Source of the DNA: Betaproteobacteria bacterium
Lineage (GTDB): Bacteria; Pseudomonadota; Gammaproteobacteria; Burkholderiales; SG8-39
Direction: 5' to 3'
Assembly: GCA_016195915.1 (NCBI GenBank)
Contig: JACPYS010000049.1
Location: forward strand, 178,346 to 242,345
DNA length: 64,000 nucleotides
The notes beneath the pieces are model-generated. The model saw only the letters and a list, made by a program, of their open reading frames with translations, was not told the DNA's origin and did not search any database. How positions within the stretch are numbered: position 1 is the first letter of the stretch; each line of letters starts with the position of its first letter. The translations under genes were made by a program, and so were the position numbers. Below are positions 8,279-16,020 of the stretch, one piece after another.

Positions 8279-9637
8279 ATGCGAGGCGTCGTAGTGCTCC
8301 CGGAATCCCGGCTTGGTCCGTGGGCGCTGGCGGTAGCGACACTGTTCGTGATCGGTTTCGGTTTCGCTCGTCCCGCCGCGGCGGCGTTGCCGGACGATGT
8401 CGTGGGCTCGGCCGACATTCGGAGCCTCGTCGCGGGCGATTTCAACGTGTACGATCCCGGTTATCGCGCCCGACGGCAGGCGTTCGACGCTCGCCTTGAC
8501 CGGCTTTGGAGGCGACTGAAAGCGAAGCAGATGCAAGTTGGTCCCTTGCCCTGTTCCACCCAGATATATATCGAGACGAAGTGGCTACTCCGGTACACGG
8601 CCGACTGGAAACGGCTCGCCATCAAGCTGGATCGACTCGGGAAGAGCCTGGCCAATCCAGAACAGGATTTTGCGTTGGCGCAGTCGCCGGACGATGGTTC
8701 GTGGGGCGCCTGCTACGACGAATGGTTCCTGAAGCTCGACGCGACAGTCGATGGGCTCAACGCGCTCGCCGACAAGAACGAGGCGCCGAAACACCCGGTC
8801 GGATTCTTGGCGCAGTTTGCCAAACCATCGGGCCTGATTCCATATGTCGAGGGCCTCCTGGTCTCGGATGTGGCGCGCACCGGCATCGACCATCGCCTGG
8901 AACTCGCGGCCGTCACGGCGGCATTTGCTCAAATCTTGCTGAAGGAAAGCCTGCGCGAATTCATGCGCCGGAAAGTGACGAGCGTCGCTGTCACGGATGG
9001 CCTCATCGTTGCCTTCCGTGGCTTCCTCGACCGCTGGCAGGATCCGGCGAACGGCTACTGGGGCGCGTCCTATCTCTCCGACGGGCAACTCCATCGAACC
9101 AACGACCTCAGCATGGCGTTTCACAACATCTCCTACACAAGGGGCGAAGTTCGAGGCTGGTCACGGATCATCGATACGACGTTGGCGATCAAACGGGCTT
9201 CCTATCCGCAGGGCTGGCTCTTCAAGCACGCGATGACTCACCACAATAACTACGACGTGGTGAAAATCCTCCAATTCGGATGGCCGTATATGACGGCGAG
9301 CCAGCGGCGGCACGCCCGGATGGAGATCGAGGAGATGTTGCACTGGTGCATGACCAAAGGCGTCGGGCCGGACGGCGTTTTCCTCGACAAGAACGACTTC
9401 CACAACTCCTCGGGCGATGCCCTCTATTTCGGCGTCTCGTTTCTTGACGCGATCGGCTACTGGAACCCCGCGAAGCGGTTCTGGATCGACGCCGGTTCAC
9501 CAAGGACAACCCTAACCAGCGCCCACAACATGTGCCCCCGACTCAAGGCGCAGGCGGCGCAACTGGCGACGGCCGATACCGGCGCGCGGGCCGCTCTCGA
9601 GCGGCTGGTCAAGATATGTCCGGACGGCCGACCCTGA
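8279..9637 (+). CDS. Secreted protein of unknown function, 452 residues
   Basis: I do not recognise a family. The N-terminus (residues 10-36) is a signal peptide or anchor ending ARPAAA|ALP. The rest is rich in Trp and aromatic residues and predicted helix-rich, with motifs such as DPANGYWGASY, HNISYTRGEVRGW and FKHAMTHHNNYD, then HWCMTKGVGPDG and CPRLKAQA near the end. The Tyr/His/Trp-rich helical pattern suggests an alpha/alpha toroid like those of glycan-active enzymes, but this is a guess. The ATG at 8279 follows the weak signal TTAAGG. It lies downstream of the duplicated ECF leader (8062), so it may be transcribed from it. No partner gene follows; the next gene is convergent. Confidence 0.72.
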   Translation: MRGVVVLPESRLGPWALAVATLFVIGFGFARPAAAALPDDVVGSADIRSLVAGDFNVYDPGYRARRQAFDARLDRLWRRLKAKQMQVGPLPCSTQIYIETKWLLRYTADWKRLAIKLDRLGKSLANPEQDFALAQSPDDGSWGACYDEWFLKLDATVDGLNALADKNEAPKHPVGFLAQFAKPSGLIPYVEGLLVSDVARTGIDHRLELAAVTAAFAQILLKESLREFMRRKVTSVAVTDGLIVAFRGFLDRWQDPANGYWGASYLSDGQLHRTNDLSMAFHNISYTRGEVRGWSRIIDTTLAIKRASYPQGWLFKHAMTHHNNYDVVKILQFGWPYMTASQRRHARMEIEEMLHWCMTKGVGPDGVFLDKNDFHNSSGDALYFGVSFLDAIGYWNPAKRFWIDAGSPRTTLTSAHNMCPRLKAQAAQLATADTGARAALERLVKICPDGRP

Positions 9638-9737
9638 CATGTTTCCCGCTTAACTTGGGGTCTTCTGGTCAGAAGCGAACGCACTTTTATCCGTTTCTTG
9701 CCAGCGCTAACAGCACGTATAACCCCGCCCGCGACCG

Positions 9738-10478
9738 CTAGGGCGTGCGCTCGACGCGCACTGCGGAGAAATACGCCACGCTCTGCGTGCCGGTCGCGTC
9801 GGTATCGCAGAACAGCGCCACCTCCTGCAGGCTCGCGCCCCCCGGGTCGCCCCAATGCTTGCGATAGAGCGCCCGCATATCGACCTTTTCGTCATGCCAG
9901 CGCCCGGCATTCTCGTCACCGCCGCGCGCGACGTAGTGCGGAAACGGGCTGCGACTCCAGAAAGATTCGAGATATTTCCAGTCTCCCGCCCTGAGTTTCC
10001 GATTGCCCCAGATGATCTCCAAGGCGTGAGTCTCCCCCTCAGGCGAGCGGAACTTGAGATACAGCCGCGCGGGATGGTCGTCGCCCTCCCTGGTCGTCTC
10101 GTCGAGGTCGCTCGCGATCGGCTGCTCGACAAACCAGTCCCAGCCGAGCGTCGGGTACTGGTCGAGAGAAATGTTCGTATACCGGAACAGCATCGAACCG
10201 CTGTTGTGGGTGGCCAGCCGGATCGATGGACGGCCCTCCTTCGACGCAAAGCTGATCCGCATCGGATCAGTGCGGAAAAACGTGCGGTGATGCCAGCCAT
10301 CGGGCAGCGGATCGAGCGCAAGGGGCTGGCGGAAATCCATCACCACCAGCGTTGGCGCTCCGTCGGGCATCAGCACGTCGCGGCGCTGCCCGCCGGTGCA
10401 CGCGGTGAGCGCGGCGGCAAGGCAGAACACGCCCGCGACCCAGGCACGCGGGCTCGCGTTGCGTCTATTCCGATTCAT
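9738..10478 (-). CDS. DUF3047 family lipoprotein
   Basis: 246 residues. Signal sequence with lipobox LTAC (Cys near residue 27). The mature part has the DUF3047 pattern: VVMDFRQPLALDPLPDGWHH near the start, then TLGWDWFVEQP, DHPARLYLKF and ALEIIWGN, ending SVAYFSAVRVE. The fold is probably a jelly-roll-like beta sandwich; no biochemical role is established. It is the last gene of a minus-strand run (DUF547, radical SAM, DUF547, DUF3047); its start overlaps the preceding DUF547 gene by 14 bases, so they are very likely co-translated. Envelope location is inferred from the lipobox. Confidence 0.87.
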   Translation of the reverse strand: MNRNRRNASPRAWVAGVFCLAAALTACTGGQRRDVLMPDGAPTLVVMDFRQPLALDPLPDGWHHRTFFRTDPMRISFASKEGRPSIRLATHNSGSMLFRYTNISLDQYPTLGWDWFVEQPIASDLDETTREGDDHPARLYLKFRSPEGETHALEIIWGNRKLRAGDWKYLESFWSRSPFPHYVARGGDENAGRWHDEKVDMRALYRKHWGDPGGASLQEVALFCDTDATGTQSVAYFSAVRVERTP

Positions 10479-11235
10479 GGCCTTCCACGCCGCGGCGCCG
10501 ATCGTTCACCGTCCAGTCGTAATCCAGGAACTCGATGGCGAAATTCTCCGGAATTCTCTCGGGCGCATGCTGGTTGATATACGCAATCAGCGTCGTAGCT
10601 CTCGCCAGGAAGTCCTCGCTATAGAACTCCAGAATGCCCGACACGCGCGCGAGCTTCAGGGCCGGCAGGATCTGCAAATTTCGCGTTTCCGCGAAAAACT
10701 GCCGCGCCTCTTTGTCGAGTTGCCGATTCAGTTCCTCTGGCGTGAAGGCTGCACGTGGCAGCCGTGGACAGCTTAAAACCATGCAGTTGAGCGCGAAGTG
10801 CGCGCGCTCGTCTCCGAGCGGTCTGATAAAGTCGTTCTCCAGCGCGTAGAGCGACATCCATTCACCGCCGACCGGAAAGCGCTTGAGAACGAAGAACCGG
10901 ATCTTCCTCCAACCGTCGAGGCGCCTCGGAAAATCCGAGTCGATGACATTGAACATGGCCAGTGCATTGTAGGCATTGATGTAGTAGGCAAGCTTCGCCT
11001 CACGGCCCGGAAACGATTCGGGCGCCGAGCGCGGGCTGATACGGGCGACATGATCAAGAAACGCGTCGAGCTCGCCGCGGTCGCGGGAGAGCGCGCGAAA
11101 GTCGACCTCGCCGCGTTCGCCGACGAACCTCGCGAGTACCCGCCCCCAAGCCCGGTACGGGTCGTCTTGCTGCGCCTGCGCAAGCGGCGAAAACATCAAC
11201 ATCCCCGCAACGACGGCCGCAATCGCCGGGATCAT
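10465..11235 (-). CDS. DUF547 family secreted protein (copy 1)
   Basis: 256 residues with an N-terminal signal peptide (MIPAIAAVVAGMLMFSPLAQA). It shows the DUF547 signature: LAYYINAYNALAMFNVI, a basic RKIRFFV segment, SLYALENDFIRPLGDERAHFALNC, and SCPRLPRAAFTPE. DUF547 proteins have no firmly established function; conserved Cys/His/Asn residues suggest a thiol-enzyme-like fold. The ATG overlaps the stop of the radical SAM gene by four bases and the 3' end overlaps the DUF3047 gene, so this is a tight operon. A second, more divergent DUF547 gene lies at 12615. Confidence 0.88.
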   Translation of the reverse strand: MIPAIAAVVAGMLMFSPLAQAQQDDPYRAWGRVLARFVGERGEVDFRALSRDRGELDAFLDHVARISPRSAPESFPGREAKLAYYINAYNALAMFNVIDSDFPRRLDGWRKIRFFVLKRFPVGGEWMSLYALENDFIRPLGDERAHFALNCMVLSCPRLPRAAFTPEELNRQLDKEARQFFAETRNLQILPALKLARVSGILEFYSEDFLARATTLIAYINQHAPERIPENFAIEFLDYDWTVNDRRRGVEGHESE

Positions 11236-12575
11236 GTCAGGGTCCGCTGCTCGATGAGTTTCTGACGCGAGCGCCCTTTGGCGTGCTTGATCCCGTGTCG
11301 CTGCGCCGCCGCGCCCAGCGGCTGCCAGAGACGCGCGCCCTGCGGCGTGTGCACGCGAATCGGCTGCAGGATGTAACTGTCGCGCCTTGCGTTGTGAAGG
11401 CACATCGACACCGGGCCCTCCGCGGTCATCGTCTTGAACACGCAGGCGTTGACGCGTTCGCGATCGAGGGCGCTGGCGTCCATGAACCCGTGGATCAGAA
11501 AGGAAAGCGTATTCACCCGCCCGCTCCCCGCGGCAATGCCGGACTTCATTTGCCACGCCTTGAGCGTGAACCACCTCAGGATGCCAGCCCAGTGCCGCGG
11601 GTTAGAAGCCAGCCAGGCGAGGAATTGCTTCGCCGCGTTGCCGCGCTTCCCGCGGTCAAGGACCAAATGGGCCGTGGCGGGCTTGAGGCGCGCGATGAAT
11701 TCCGCGTCGTCAAGCGCATCGTACAGTCTGCCGCCCGCCTCGAAGCACAGCCCATAGCGGCTGCAGCGCGGATGCCCGACCAGCGAGCTCGCGAAATTGA
11801 TGGCCGTCCCGGCCCCTCTTTCGATCTGCGCTGCGACCGCGTCGAGCGTGATATCGAACTTTTTCTCGTGCACGCCGCGCCCGGTCTGTGCTTGCGCCTG
11901 GAACGAAGCGGTTCGTACTCGTCCCGCCTGCGTCCGGAAAAACCGGACCAGCGCGGGAATTTCGTCGAAATTGCCCTCGTGCACCGTGGTGTTGAACATC
12001 ACCGACAACGGCAACCCGCGGCACCTGTCGAGATAGGCGGCACGCAACGCGTTGAGCTCGGCTTCGCTCCGATATCCCTTGACGTGCTGCGTGGTATCGA
12101 CGTGGAAAGCAACGTCCACGAGACCGGCAGCGGCCAGGGCCTCGAGGAGGTTTCGCGTCGCCTTGCGCCCGTTGGTCATGAGGGTCGGACGCATCCCGCG
12201 CTCGCGAACCCGGCGCACGATCGCGAGAAGTTCGTCGCGCCGCCGCAGCGTCGGATCGCCGCCCGTGACCTGGACATCCGTGTTTGGACCGTAGTGGCGA
12301 TGAATGAGGTCGATGCGCCGGAACACCTCTTCCAGCGGAATGTCCCGCACCGACTCCGAGTGCTCCGACAGGTAGCAAAGCGTGCAGTCAAGATTGCAGC
12401 GCTGCGTAATCTCCAGCGCGACGCAGCCGATGGGCCAGCGACCGCCCATCTGCTGGCTGGGGGACCAGCATCGGGCGTGCTCCATCGCCTGGCGAGCAAC
12501 CTCCAGCGGCGTGTCATCTTCGTGCAAGGAGTTGGGCACGAAGGCGTCGATTTCCGCCTGTGTCATGCAGGGCAT
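11232..12575 (-). CDS. Radical SAM protein with C-terminal cysteine region
   Basis: 447 residues. The radical SAM cluster motif is CNLDCTLC (Cys-x3-Cys-x2-Cys, near residue 60), followed by the SAM-binding VTGGDPTLR and LMTNG elements. The C-terminal half holds further cysteines (HPRCSRYGLC; NACVF; SMCLHNAR) that could ligate an auxiliary iron-sulfur cluster, although the classic SPASM pattern is not obvious. The substrate is unknown. It sits between two DUF547 genes and upstream of a DUF3047 lipoprotein, so it may modify one of these or make a small molecule they handle. Start ATG 12575 has GATGAGG upstream; an in-frame ATG lies nine bases later. Confidence 0.88.
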   Translation of the reverse strand: MPCMTQAEIDAFVPNSLHEDDTPLEVARQAMEHARCWSPSQQMGGRWPIGCVALEITQRCNLDCTLCYLSEHSESVRDIPLEEVFRRIDLIHRHYGPNTDVQVTGGDPTLRRRDELLAIVRRVRERGMRPTLMTNGRKATRNLLEALAAAGLVDVAFHVDTTQHVKGYRSEAELNALRAAYLDRCRGLPLSVMFNTTVHEGNFDEIPALVRFFRTQAGRVRTASFQAQAQTGRGVHEKKFDITLDAVAAQIERGAGTAINFASSLVGHPRCSRYGLCFEAGGRLYDALDDAEFIARLKPATAHLVLDRGKRGNAAKQFLAWLASNPRHWAGILRWFTLKAWQMKSGIAAGSGRVNTLSFLIHGFMDASALDRERVNACVFKTMTAEGPVSMCLHNARRDSYILQPIRVHTPQGARLWQPLGAAAQRHGIKHAKGRSRQKLIEQRTLT

Positions 12576-12614
12576 GGCGGCCTCATCCGAAAATCTGCCG
12601 CGCGCCGTGACGGT

Positions 12615-13382
12615 CTAGCGTGGCTCATTCAGGGCCCAATCGAACTCCGCGTAGCGCAGGGCAAGGTTGCCACCCGAGCGCGCGATCATCTCGATATCCT
12701 CCTCGCCTGCGAGGCGCGCGATCACGAACTCGCGCACACCACGCTCGCCACCGAAGTCATTGGCGTACCACTGGAAAAGCCTCGGTACGCGCAAGGCGGC
12801 GCCGCCTTGCTCGACGCGCACGTGCAGCGCAAGATACGCGCAGGCCGCCTCCTCGAGCGCCGCGCTGAATGTGTCCGGATAGTACACCCGCGGGCGCGGC
12901 GAGCTGCGGCAAGCAGCATGCAGGGCGAAATGCACACGCTCATCGAACATGAATGGCGCGAGCGACAGACGCGCATCGTCGGGCGCCAGGGGCCGGCGCA
13001 GCTTCGCGTAGCGCGGCGCATTGCCGCGCAGCAGGCCGTGCTCGATAGCATCCAGCGGGCAGATCTGTCCCGCCACCCGGAACGCCGAGGCACTGAAAAA
13101 ATCGGCCCGCGAACGTACGCTTCCGGCAATCGCGCGCGAGATCACTGCATGCAGTACCAGTGCGTTGTACACGTTGAGCCAAAACGGCATTCGCTTTCCG
13201 ACTCCGAGAGCGGTGCAGTCAAACGATGCGAGCAACACCGCTGTGGCGGCAAGATGGCGGTATTCGACCGAGTCGCGGAAGCCGCGATAATCGAATGCAC
13301 CTGCTGCGGAATCGTACCAGCGGTCGAGCGCCGCGTGCAGCGCGCCGGCAAGGGAGCCGGGCACATCTGCGCCCCGCGCCAC
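12615..13382 (-). CDS. DUF547 family protein (copy 2)
   Basis: 255 residues from the GTG at 13382. DUF547-like segments are MPFWLNVYNALVLHAVI, PLDAIEHGLLRG and DERVHFALHAACRSSPRP. Unlike copy 1 it has no signal peptide, so it is either cytoplasmic or its start is wrong. A strong AAGGAGG lies at 13425-13431 and would fit a CTG start at 13416-13418, adding 12 residues in frame; the stop of the preceding fragment overlaps that codon. It is the first intact gene of the minus-strand run leading through the radical SAM enzyme to DUF3047. Confidence 0.85.
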   Translation of the reverse strand: MARGADVPGSLAGALHAALDRWYDSAAGAFDYRGFRDSVEYRHLAATAVLLASFDCTALGVGKRMPFWLNVYNALVLHAVISRAIAGSVRSRADFFSASAFRVAGQICPLDAIEHGLLRGNAPRYAKLRRPLAPDDARLSLAPFMFDERVHFALHAACRSSPRPRVYYPDTFSAALEEAACAYLALHVRVEQGGAALRVPRLFQWYANDFGGERGVREFVIARLAGEEDIEMIARSGGNLALRYAEFDWALNEPR

Positions 13383-13414
13383 CAGTGCCGCGCTGTCCTC
13401 GTTGAGAACCGTGC

Positions 13415-13687
13415 TCAGAGCGGCGCCTCCTTCGTGACGTTCGAGGAAAAGTTGCTGTCCGCGAATTCGCCCGCACTCGCTTCCAGCCTGGTGAAATCGA
13501 AGCGCATCGTCGCAATCCCCTGGGCGGCGAGCGCCTGCGCAACGTAGGTTTCGGCCTTCGAATCCTTGGAGCAGGTGAAGCAGCGGGCGAACAGAGCGTA
13601 GGCCCGGGGCGCGCCGCGGGGCGCGTCGAGCAGGGCGGCGAGTTGCTGCCCCTGGGAGCCGCGAAAACGGATGGATGCGGCGGGCAT
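13415..13687 (-). pseudogene. N-terminal fragment of an alpha/beta hydrolase-OsmC family protein
   Basis: 90 residues resembling the beginning of bifunctional alpha/beta-hydrolase/OsmC proteins: QLAALLDAPRG, AYALFARCFTCSKDS, then GIATMRFDFTRLEASAGEF and NFSSNV. The match ends after NFSSNV; six unrelated codons follow and then a stop. The nucleophile elbow, the rest of the hydrolase and the OsmC domain are absent. The deletion end coincides with the region upstream of the DUF547 gene. Probably non-functional. Confidence 0.8.
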
Positions 13688-13729
13688 GGCGTTCCTATTT
13701 CAATCGGGAAGCGGGACGAAACATTATCG

Positions 13730-14371
13730 CTACCACCGCAGCAGGAGCGTGCCGAGCGCCGCGCCAACCGCAAGCGGTATCAGTACTCCAGCGGGATACC
13801 AGATGCCGATGAACGGCGCGGTCATTACGTTGCAGTGAAATGAATACGCGACCGCACCGATCCCGCCCGCAAGCAGGCCCGCCGCAGCGCCCGAAAGAGC
13901 GAGACGCGTGGGCGCGAGTCCCTTCATTGCCCAAAAGGCAGCGGCAAGTGCCGGAATCGACAGGACCGCAATGTTAAGCGGAGCCTGATCCCAGGTCTTG
14001 CCGAACACCAACTCTGCACGCTCAGAGGCTCCGACCTCGACGAGAGTCGATGCCGCCAAGCTCCAAACGAATAGCAGTGGCGCGGCGAGTACCGCCGGCG
14101 CCGGGAAGATTCGGGCGCCCGGCCGCGAGAGGCGGGCCGCCGCGATCAGGCCGCTCGCCGCGATACAGGCGACAAACGCGAGCTTGATCCAGAACATCGG
14201 GAGCAGCGCGGCCTCTGCGATGTCGGGGCGCACACCAAGCTGGACCAGCATCATGAGCATCGCGCCAGCTGCGCCCCCTCCCAGCGCGATCCCGAAGCGG
14301 CGGGCCGTGGCGTTCGATTCGACCGGCACGGCATTGGTCGCGAGCAGCACGATCAACTCCTGCGTTTTCAT
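13730..14371 (-). CDS. DUF1109 (NrsF-like) membrane anti-sigma candidate
   Basis: 213 residues with six hydrophobic segments and the DUF1109 pattern (RRFGIALGGG near the start, FWIKLAF, FSLAAST-like and YSFHCN near the end). Characterised DUF1109 proteins (NrsF, Caulobacter) are inner-membrane anti-sigma factors for SigF-type ECF factors, with cysteines that respond to heavy metals. Only a Cys in VACIAAS and one in SFHCNV are visible here. Family members usually sit next to their sigma gene, but none is adjacent here: the neighbours are the hydrolase fragment and a DUF427 gene. The only ECF gene in the window (39.6 kb) already has its own anti-sigma factor. Confidence 0.82.
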   Translation of the reverse strand: MKTQELIVLLATNAVPVESNATARRFGIALGGGAAGAMLMMLVQLGVRPDIAEAALLPMFWIKLAFVACIAASGLIAAARLSRPGARIFPAPAVLAAPLLFVWSLAASTLVEVGASERAELVFGKTWDQAPLNIAVLSIPALAAAFWAMKGLAPTRLALSGAAAGLLAGGIGAVAYSFHCNVMTAPFIGIWYPAGVLIPLAVGAALGTLLLRW

Positions 14372-14406
14372 GTGTCACGTCGCATCAGTCGCGAGCGCGC
14401 ACGGAC

Positions 14407-14691
14407 CTATTGTTCTATGGCCACGCCGCGCCAGAAGGCGATGTGGTCCTTGATGTTCTGCGCCTTCGCCGTCGGTTCGGGGTAGTACCAGGCCGCGTCC
14501 CGGTTGACCTTGCCATTCACGACCACGTCGTAATAGCTTGCCATCCCCTTCCAACGACAAATCGTGTGCGTTTCGCTCGGCCTGAGGTACTCCACGCGTA
14601 CCGAGGCGGAAGGAAAATACGTGTTGCCCTCTACGGTCTCGAAGAGCTCGCTTTGGGCTATGACAGCTTCGTTCCAGGTGGCCTTTGGCAT
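14407..14691 (-). CDS. DUF427 domain protein
   Basis: 94 residues, the normal size for a single DUF427 domain. Motifs include MPKATWNEAVIAQSE, VEGNTYFP, YLRPSETHTICRWKGMASYYDV and RDAAWYYPEP, and it ends soon after AFWRG. The domain is a small all-beta fold found alone or in tandem, of unsettled function. It ends 36 bases before the DUF1109 gene on the same strand and may be co-transcribed. The ATG at 14691 has a suitable GAGGACT upstream. Confidence 0.88.
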   Translation of the reverse strand: MPKATWNEAVIAQSELFETVEGNTYFPSASVRVEYLRPSETHTICRWKGMASYYDVVVNGKVNRDAAWYYPEPTAKAQNIKDHIAFWRGVAIEQ

Positions 14692-14985
14692 CGGAGTCCT
14701 CTTGATGGCGCGGGGTCAAGTTCGGGTTCGATCAATTCGGGTCCAGCTGACGTGCCGACGCGTTCGCAATCGCCCGAGGGCCGGTGCAAGTCATTAATAC
14801 TGCAACCATATCCGCGCGGGAACTGAGGATCATCTGGCTTGGTCGTCGATTCACTGAAAAAGCTTGCAGCATATTTCGGCACCGGCTCGACCGCCCGGCA
14901 GAGCGTGCAGTGAAATTGCGCGATCCAGTGTAAGAAATCGCCCGGTAGAAGCGCCAAAACACGAAACCGGCCCGGACCAAGACAC

Positions 14986-15984
14986 ATGCACGCCACCCTC
15001 CACCTGCTTACCCGTTCTCAATTTCCGGCCCTGAAGCGCCGCACCGTCGAAACGCTGCAGTTGAACCTTGGCTATCGCTGCAATCAGAGTTGCGTGCACT
15101 GCCACGTGAACGCGGGGCCGAATCGCAAGGAGGAAATGACGACTGAGACGGTCGACGCTGTCATCGCCTTCCTCGCGGCGAGCCCCGAGATTACCGCGAT
15201 CGACCTGACCGGCGGCGCTCCGGAATTGAATCCGAACTTCGCGCGCCTGGTGATTGCCGCGCGGGCGCGGGGCTTGCGGGTCATCGATCGCTGCAACCTG
15301 ACCATACTGGAAGAGCCAGGCTATGGAGATCTGGCGGCATTTCTCGCGGCCCATCGGGTCGAGGCAGTGGCCTCGATGCCCTGCTACCTCGAAGAAAACG
15401 TCGATAGACAGCGCGGCAAAGGCACTTTCGACGCGAGCATCAAGGGCCTCAAGCGGCTGAACGCGCTTGGCTACGGACACCCGGACAGCGGGCTCCTCCT
15501 GAATCTCGTCTACAACCCTCAGGGCGCGCGTTTGCCGCCACCGCAGGGCGCGCTTGAAGCGAACTACAAGGCGCACCTTCGGCAGCATTTCGGGATCGTC
15601 TTCAACCAGCTCTTCACTCTGGCCAACATGCCGATCCAGCGCTTCGGCAGCATGCTGATCTCCAAAGGGCAGTTCAACGCCTACATGACGACGCTGCGCG
15701 AGGCGCACCGCGACGAAAACCTCGAGCACGTCATGTGCCGGAGCCTGATCAGCGTGGACTGGCAGGGCTATATCTACGACTGCGATTTCAACCAGCAACT
15801 CGTACTGGCGATGCTCGATACGAACCGATTCCGCCTGCATATCACCAAGGCGGCGTCAACCGCGCTGGATGGCCTGCCGATCCGGGTGGCCGAGCACTGC
15901 TACGGCTGTACCGCCGGCCAGGGATCGAGCTGCGGCGGCGCCCTGGGGAATGAGACGGCTCCGGCGCCGAGTTGCGCAGCCTGA
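14986..15984 (+). CDS. arsS: Arsenosugar/selenosugar-type radical SAM protein ArsS
   Basis: 332 residues. Radical SAM motif CNQSCVHCHVNAGP (Cys-x3-Cys-x2-Cys near residue 32), DLTGGAPELNP, and the ArsS C-terminus with a cysteine-rich end (HCYGCTAGQGSSCGG) that probably binds a second cluster. ArsS proteins act after ArsM to form the 5'-deoxyadenosyl-arsenic intermediate of arsenosugars, although many bacterial members are only annotated by homology. No arsM is present in the window. A symporter gene follows 36 bases downstream on the same strand and may share the transcript. About 290 bases upstream contain no gene. Confidence 0.9.
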   Translation: MHATLHLLTRSQFPALKRRTVETLQLNLGYRCNQSCVHCHVNAGPNRKEEMTTETVDAVIAFLAASPEITAIDLTGGAPELNPNFARLVIAARARGLRVIDRCNLTILEEPGYGDLAAFLAAHRVEAVASMPCYLEENVDRQRGKGTFDASIKGLKRLNALGYGHPDSGLLLNLVYNPQGARLPPPQGALEANYKAHLRQHFGIVFNQLFTLANMPIQRFGSMLISKGQFNAYMTTLREAHRDENLEHVMCRSLISVDWQGYIYDCDFNQQLVLAMLDTNRFRLHITKAASTALDGLPIRVAEHCYGCTAGQGSSCGGALGNETAPAPSCAA

Positions 15985-16020
15985 CGGGCAACCACTCACC
16001 ACTCGATCGAGGGCACCACT

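Noticed and set aside
11283..13547. Open frame of 754 codons on the plus strand
   Set aside because: It is antisense to the radical SAM and DUF547 genes, has the amino acid bias of GC-rich shadow frames and no recognisable domain.
14934..14960. TGTAAG upstream of arsS
   Set aside because: No GTC box at 18 bases; only half of the ECF pattern is present.
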